Origin: Juglans regia
Taxonomy: Eukaryota; Streptophyta; Magnoliopsida; Fagales; Juglandaceae
DNA length: 64,000 bases
Assembly: GCF_001411555.2 (NCBI RefSeq)
Contig: NC_049907.1
Coordinates: 7,386,243 to 7,450,242, forward strand
Direction of reading: 5' to 3'
The notes under the pieces were generated by a model. That model searched no databases. It was not told the origin of the DNA and was given only the letters and a program-made list of their open reading frames with translations. This document shows, piece by piece, positions 61,680 to 64,000 of the stretch. Every line of letters starts with the position of its first letter. Position 1 is the first letter of the stretch. A program made the position numbers and the translations under genes.

Positions 61680-64000
61680 TCAGACCCTATTCTTTTGAGG
61701 TAAGTGCCATGACATCTCCGTGAGACACCCACTGACCTTATTATTGCGTCCAGCTTCACGATCATGAGTACTCCCCCCATCCATGTCATTAATATATATA
61801 TCTTCAGTACCCCCATAACTACAGCTCGCGTGTTGCTTAATTATTAGCACCGATGCGTTGGATGCAAAGCTGGAAGACACCAATGTGTCCCCCAGAGCTC
61901 CAAGCTCTGGGCAATCACTCCATTCTGCCAAACCAGATGTCAATGGCGACACCATTCCTTCTCCCCTTCCTACTATATAAAGATCATACTCATTCTTCAT
62001 TGTGCTCAAAGCTTTCAAAGTTTCCTCCCCATTGTTCACCACCTTTTCCATGTATGAAACTGAAGGGTTGCACGCCGAAGCTTGCCTAATATGTGCTAGA
62101 TATTCCTCGTCCGGTTGCTTCTCCCGATTATCATTGTGGCCGTTTGTGTCTCCTAAAATCCCTTCTTTGTCATCGTAGTGATCTCCTTGGTGGTTTTGAT
62201 CTCTTTGGTTCAAGTTATCCTCAGCTGACACAAATCGCACCACGTCTAGGCTCACTCCTGGGTGCCCTGACATCCTCCATGCATAAGCCAATGCCTCCCG
62301 GTCATCGGGGCCGCCGATGTAGAGCATGGCGAAGCGTTGTCCTTGGCAACTATGTTCGAAATCCCTACGCGTCAAGGACACACTGCTCAAACCGCGATCG
62401 ACAAAAATACCCACTGAACATGGCGCATTGGTTAACACGTTTTGGTTGATCCCTCGGAGAGCAGGGTTGGTATCTTCCCATTCGCCATCGATGGTGGATT
62501 GTTTGTGAAATGGGATTAGTATGAGGATCACGTTCTTGTCCTCAGCTAGGTTGCAAATGTCCTCGTGCATGGAGTCATAAGCAGAAACGGCGGTGAGCGG
62601 TTTGACAGAGATGCCATTGCTTCTGCTCTCCAAGCTCTCAAAGGCACCCAAAACATCTGACTGTGCTCTTGCGCGGCCAACACCAACTTTCTCATGAGAA
62701 GACTTTGTGCATGAGTCATGGACAATGAGCATGGCGGATGCACGACCAGTGAGTTCGACAAGGTGAACGGCAAAGACACAAATGGGGGATAGTTCGGTGG
62801 GATTCGAAGCTTGGATGAGGTTGACGATGCTGGAGACATTAGGCATGGCATGAACGCCGACAAGGATCCGAAACTCGCTGTCTGGCTTTGCGCTTTGAAT
62901 GGTCCTGGCCCCGGATTGCCCTGAACGCCATGTTTGCCTATAAGAGCTTGCCAGGATAGGCCCTATCACAAACGTCATGAACCAAAACGCAACCACCATT
63001 ACTGAAAATGTTTGGTTGTCCAGAGCCTGCAACATTGATTTCATTTTACAATTAACTTGTAAGCATAATATATATAAGAGATGATATAATGGTAATTTAG
63101 AAAAAACAAAGTCGAGAGAGAGAGAGAGAGAGAAGAAGAAGAAGAAGAAGAAGCCTTTCATGATTAAGTACCTTTCGATCGCGTCCGGCGCTAAGGATAA
63201 TTAACGATAATAAGCCTTTGGTGTTCATAAGTAGTCCAAGGGCCAGACCTTCTAGAGGTGGCATTTTATAGAATAAAGAGACGAGCCAAGTGCTGAGAAT
63301 TTTGGGGACACAAGCTAAAACCATAACCGTCAACACGTTCATCCAAGTTGTGCCATAGGCCAGTGTTGAAATATTAACTCTGATCCCAATAACTAAGAAG
63401 AAGAGGGGCAACATGGTTCCTGACACAAAGTCTTCAACCTTCTCCATTAGTGTATCTTTAAGTTCCCCTTTTGGCATAATAACTCCCAACATGAAAGCCC
63501 CAGCAATGGAGTGCGCGCCGCACGCATCGGCGATGAACCCAAAGAGGATAACTCCAAGTAGAATAAAGCCAATATGGTACTCCTCATAGTCATCTTCTTT
63601 TGTTATGCGGCACATGATCCATTTCAAAGCTGGACGAACTACAATCACGCAGAATAGCGTGAAGGCAAGGGTGGAAGCGACCGAAATATACACCCCCATC
63701 TCGAGGAACGCCACCGCCACAACTAGAAAAACCCAACAGCAGAAGTCGTTGATAAGGGCGGAGGTCAAGGCTGTCTGTCCCATCTCCAAACGGAGAAGCT
63801 TTGCGTCTGCGAGGATTCGTGCAAGGTCCGGAAAATTGGTGCAGGCGAGACCAATGGCCCAGAAAATGGCGCCCCCCGGGTAGGATGGCTTTGGGTTGAG
63901 TTTGTAAAATAAGCCGAACCCAGCAGACATTGCGACAATAATACCAGCAAGGGCCATGCTGTATGCCTTTTTCCCAGCATGAAGAATTAGGGATATATCA
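61680..64000 (-). CDS. CHX-type cation/H+ antiporter, 3' part (5' end beyond window)
   Basis: CHX proteins (CPA2 family) exchange K+ or Na+ for H+ across endomembranes or the plasma membrane. The visible part has exon 63172-64000 (continuing past the edge) and last exon 61680-63026, joined in phase 0, giving 724 residues of an expected 780-870. Exon 63172-64000 carries the Na+/H+ exchanger domain: the conserved region TNFPDLARILADAKLL, the charged IND in ALINDFCCW, and membrane helices through PLFFLVIGIRVNIST and LLMNTKGLLSLIIL. The last exon finishes the helices (TFSVMVVAFWFMTFVIGPIL). It then encodes the long hydrophilic C-terminus with two universal-stress-like folds (EFRILVGVHAMPNVSSIVNL; RFAMLYIGGPDDREALAYAW) typical of CHX. 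The stop follows LPQKNRV. The subfamily number cannot be assigned. Confidence 0.92.
63116..63153. repeat. (GA)n(GAA)n tract in the CHX intron
   Basis: On the minus strand this is a long CTTCTTCTT...CTCTCTC pyrimidine tract between the donor at 63171 and the acceptor at 63027. It may serve splicing or be a plain microsatellite. Confidence 0.85.

Noticed and set aside
1..64000. tRNA and rRNA genes
   Set aside because: I saw no complete tRNA-like arrangement outside the SINE heads and no rRNA sequence, though short RNAs could be missed by eye.

Overview
This window looks like nuclear DNA from a woody dicot plant. The genes have introns and dicot codon use, the intergenic DNA is AT-rich, and it is full of typical plant transposons. 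The MITE families (repeated GATGAG-type ends) remind me of Fagales/Juglandaceae genomes; that is an impression, not a demonstration.

Four protein-coding genes look intact or intact as far as the window goes. (1) MED12, minus strand, 2976-18656 plus a leader exon near 20.3-20.65 kb. Twelve coding exons join without a frame break into about 2271 residues. It is the Mediator kinase-module subunit. (2) A small plus-strand gene, 37104-38467, with three exons and 138 residues: a basic protein of unknown function. (3) A TON1-recruiting-motif (TRM)/DUF4378 protein, minus strand, 40899-45119, with six exons and 958 residues. (4) The 3' part of a CHX-type cation/H+ antiporter, minus strand, 61680-64000, running off the right edge. 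These genes show no operon-like relation to one another.

Between and inside the genes lies a graveyard of mobile DNA. MED12 intron 1 holds an antisense L1-type LINE with a SINE inside it, and another intron holds a second SINE. From 21 to 37 kb the sequence contains a 658-bp non-autonomous hAT element with an 8-bp target duplication, a broken GRF zinc-finger gene, a broken FAR1/FRS gene preceded by repeated exon modules, a hAT transposase relic, and a 5'-truncated LINE next to the promoter of the small gene. From 46 to 61 kb there is no host gene. It holds CACTA-like and PIF/Harbinger-like MITEs and a decayed Ty1-copia element. That copia element is interrupted by a MITE and by a complete but internally deleted gypsy-type LTR element (54980-56845) with 5-bp target duplications.

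I found no clearly new biological system. The most interesting items are the chimeric deleted gypsy element nested in copia, the GGTCCG-rich hAT element, the exon-module repeats upstream of the FRS relic, and the GRF zinc-finger gene, whose reading frame is open on both sides of a single stop. All exon borders were read by eye from GT/AG sites and frame continuity; no transcript data or database search was available.
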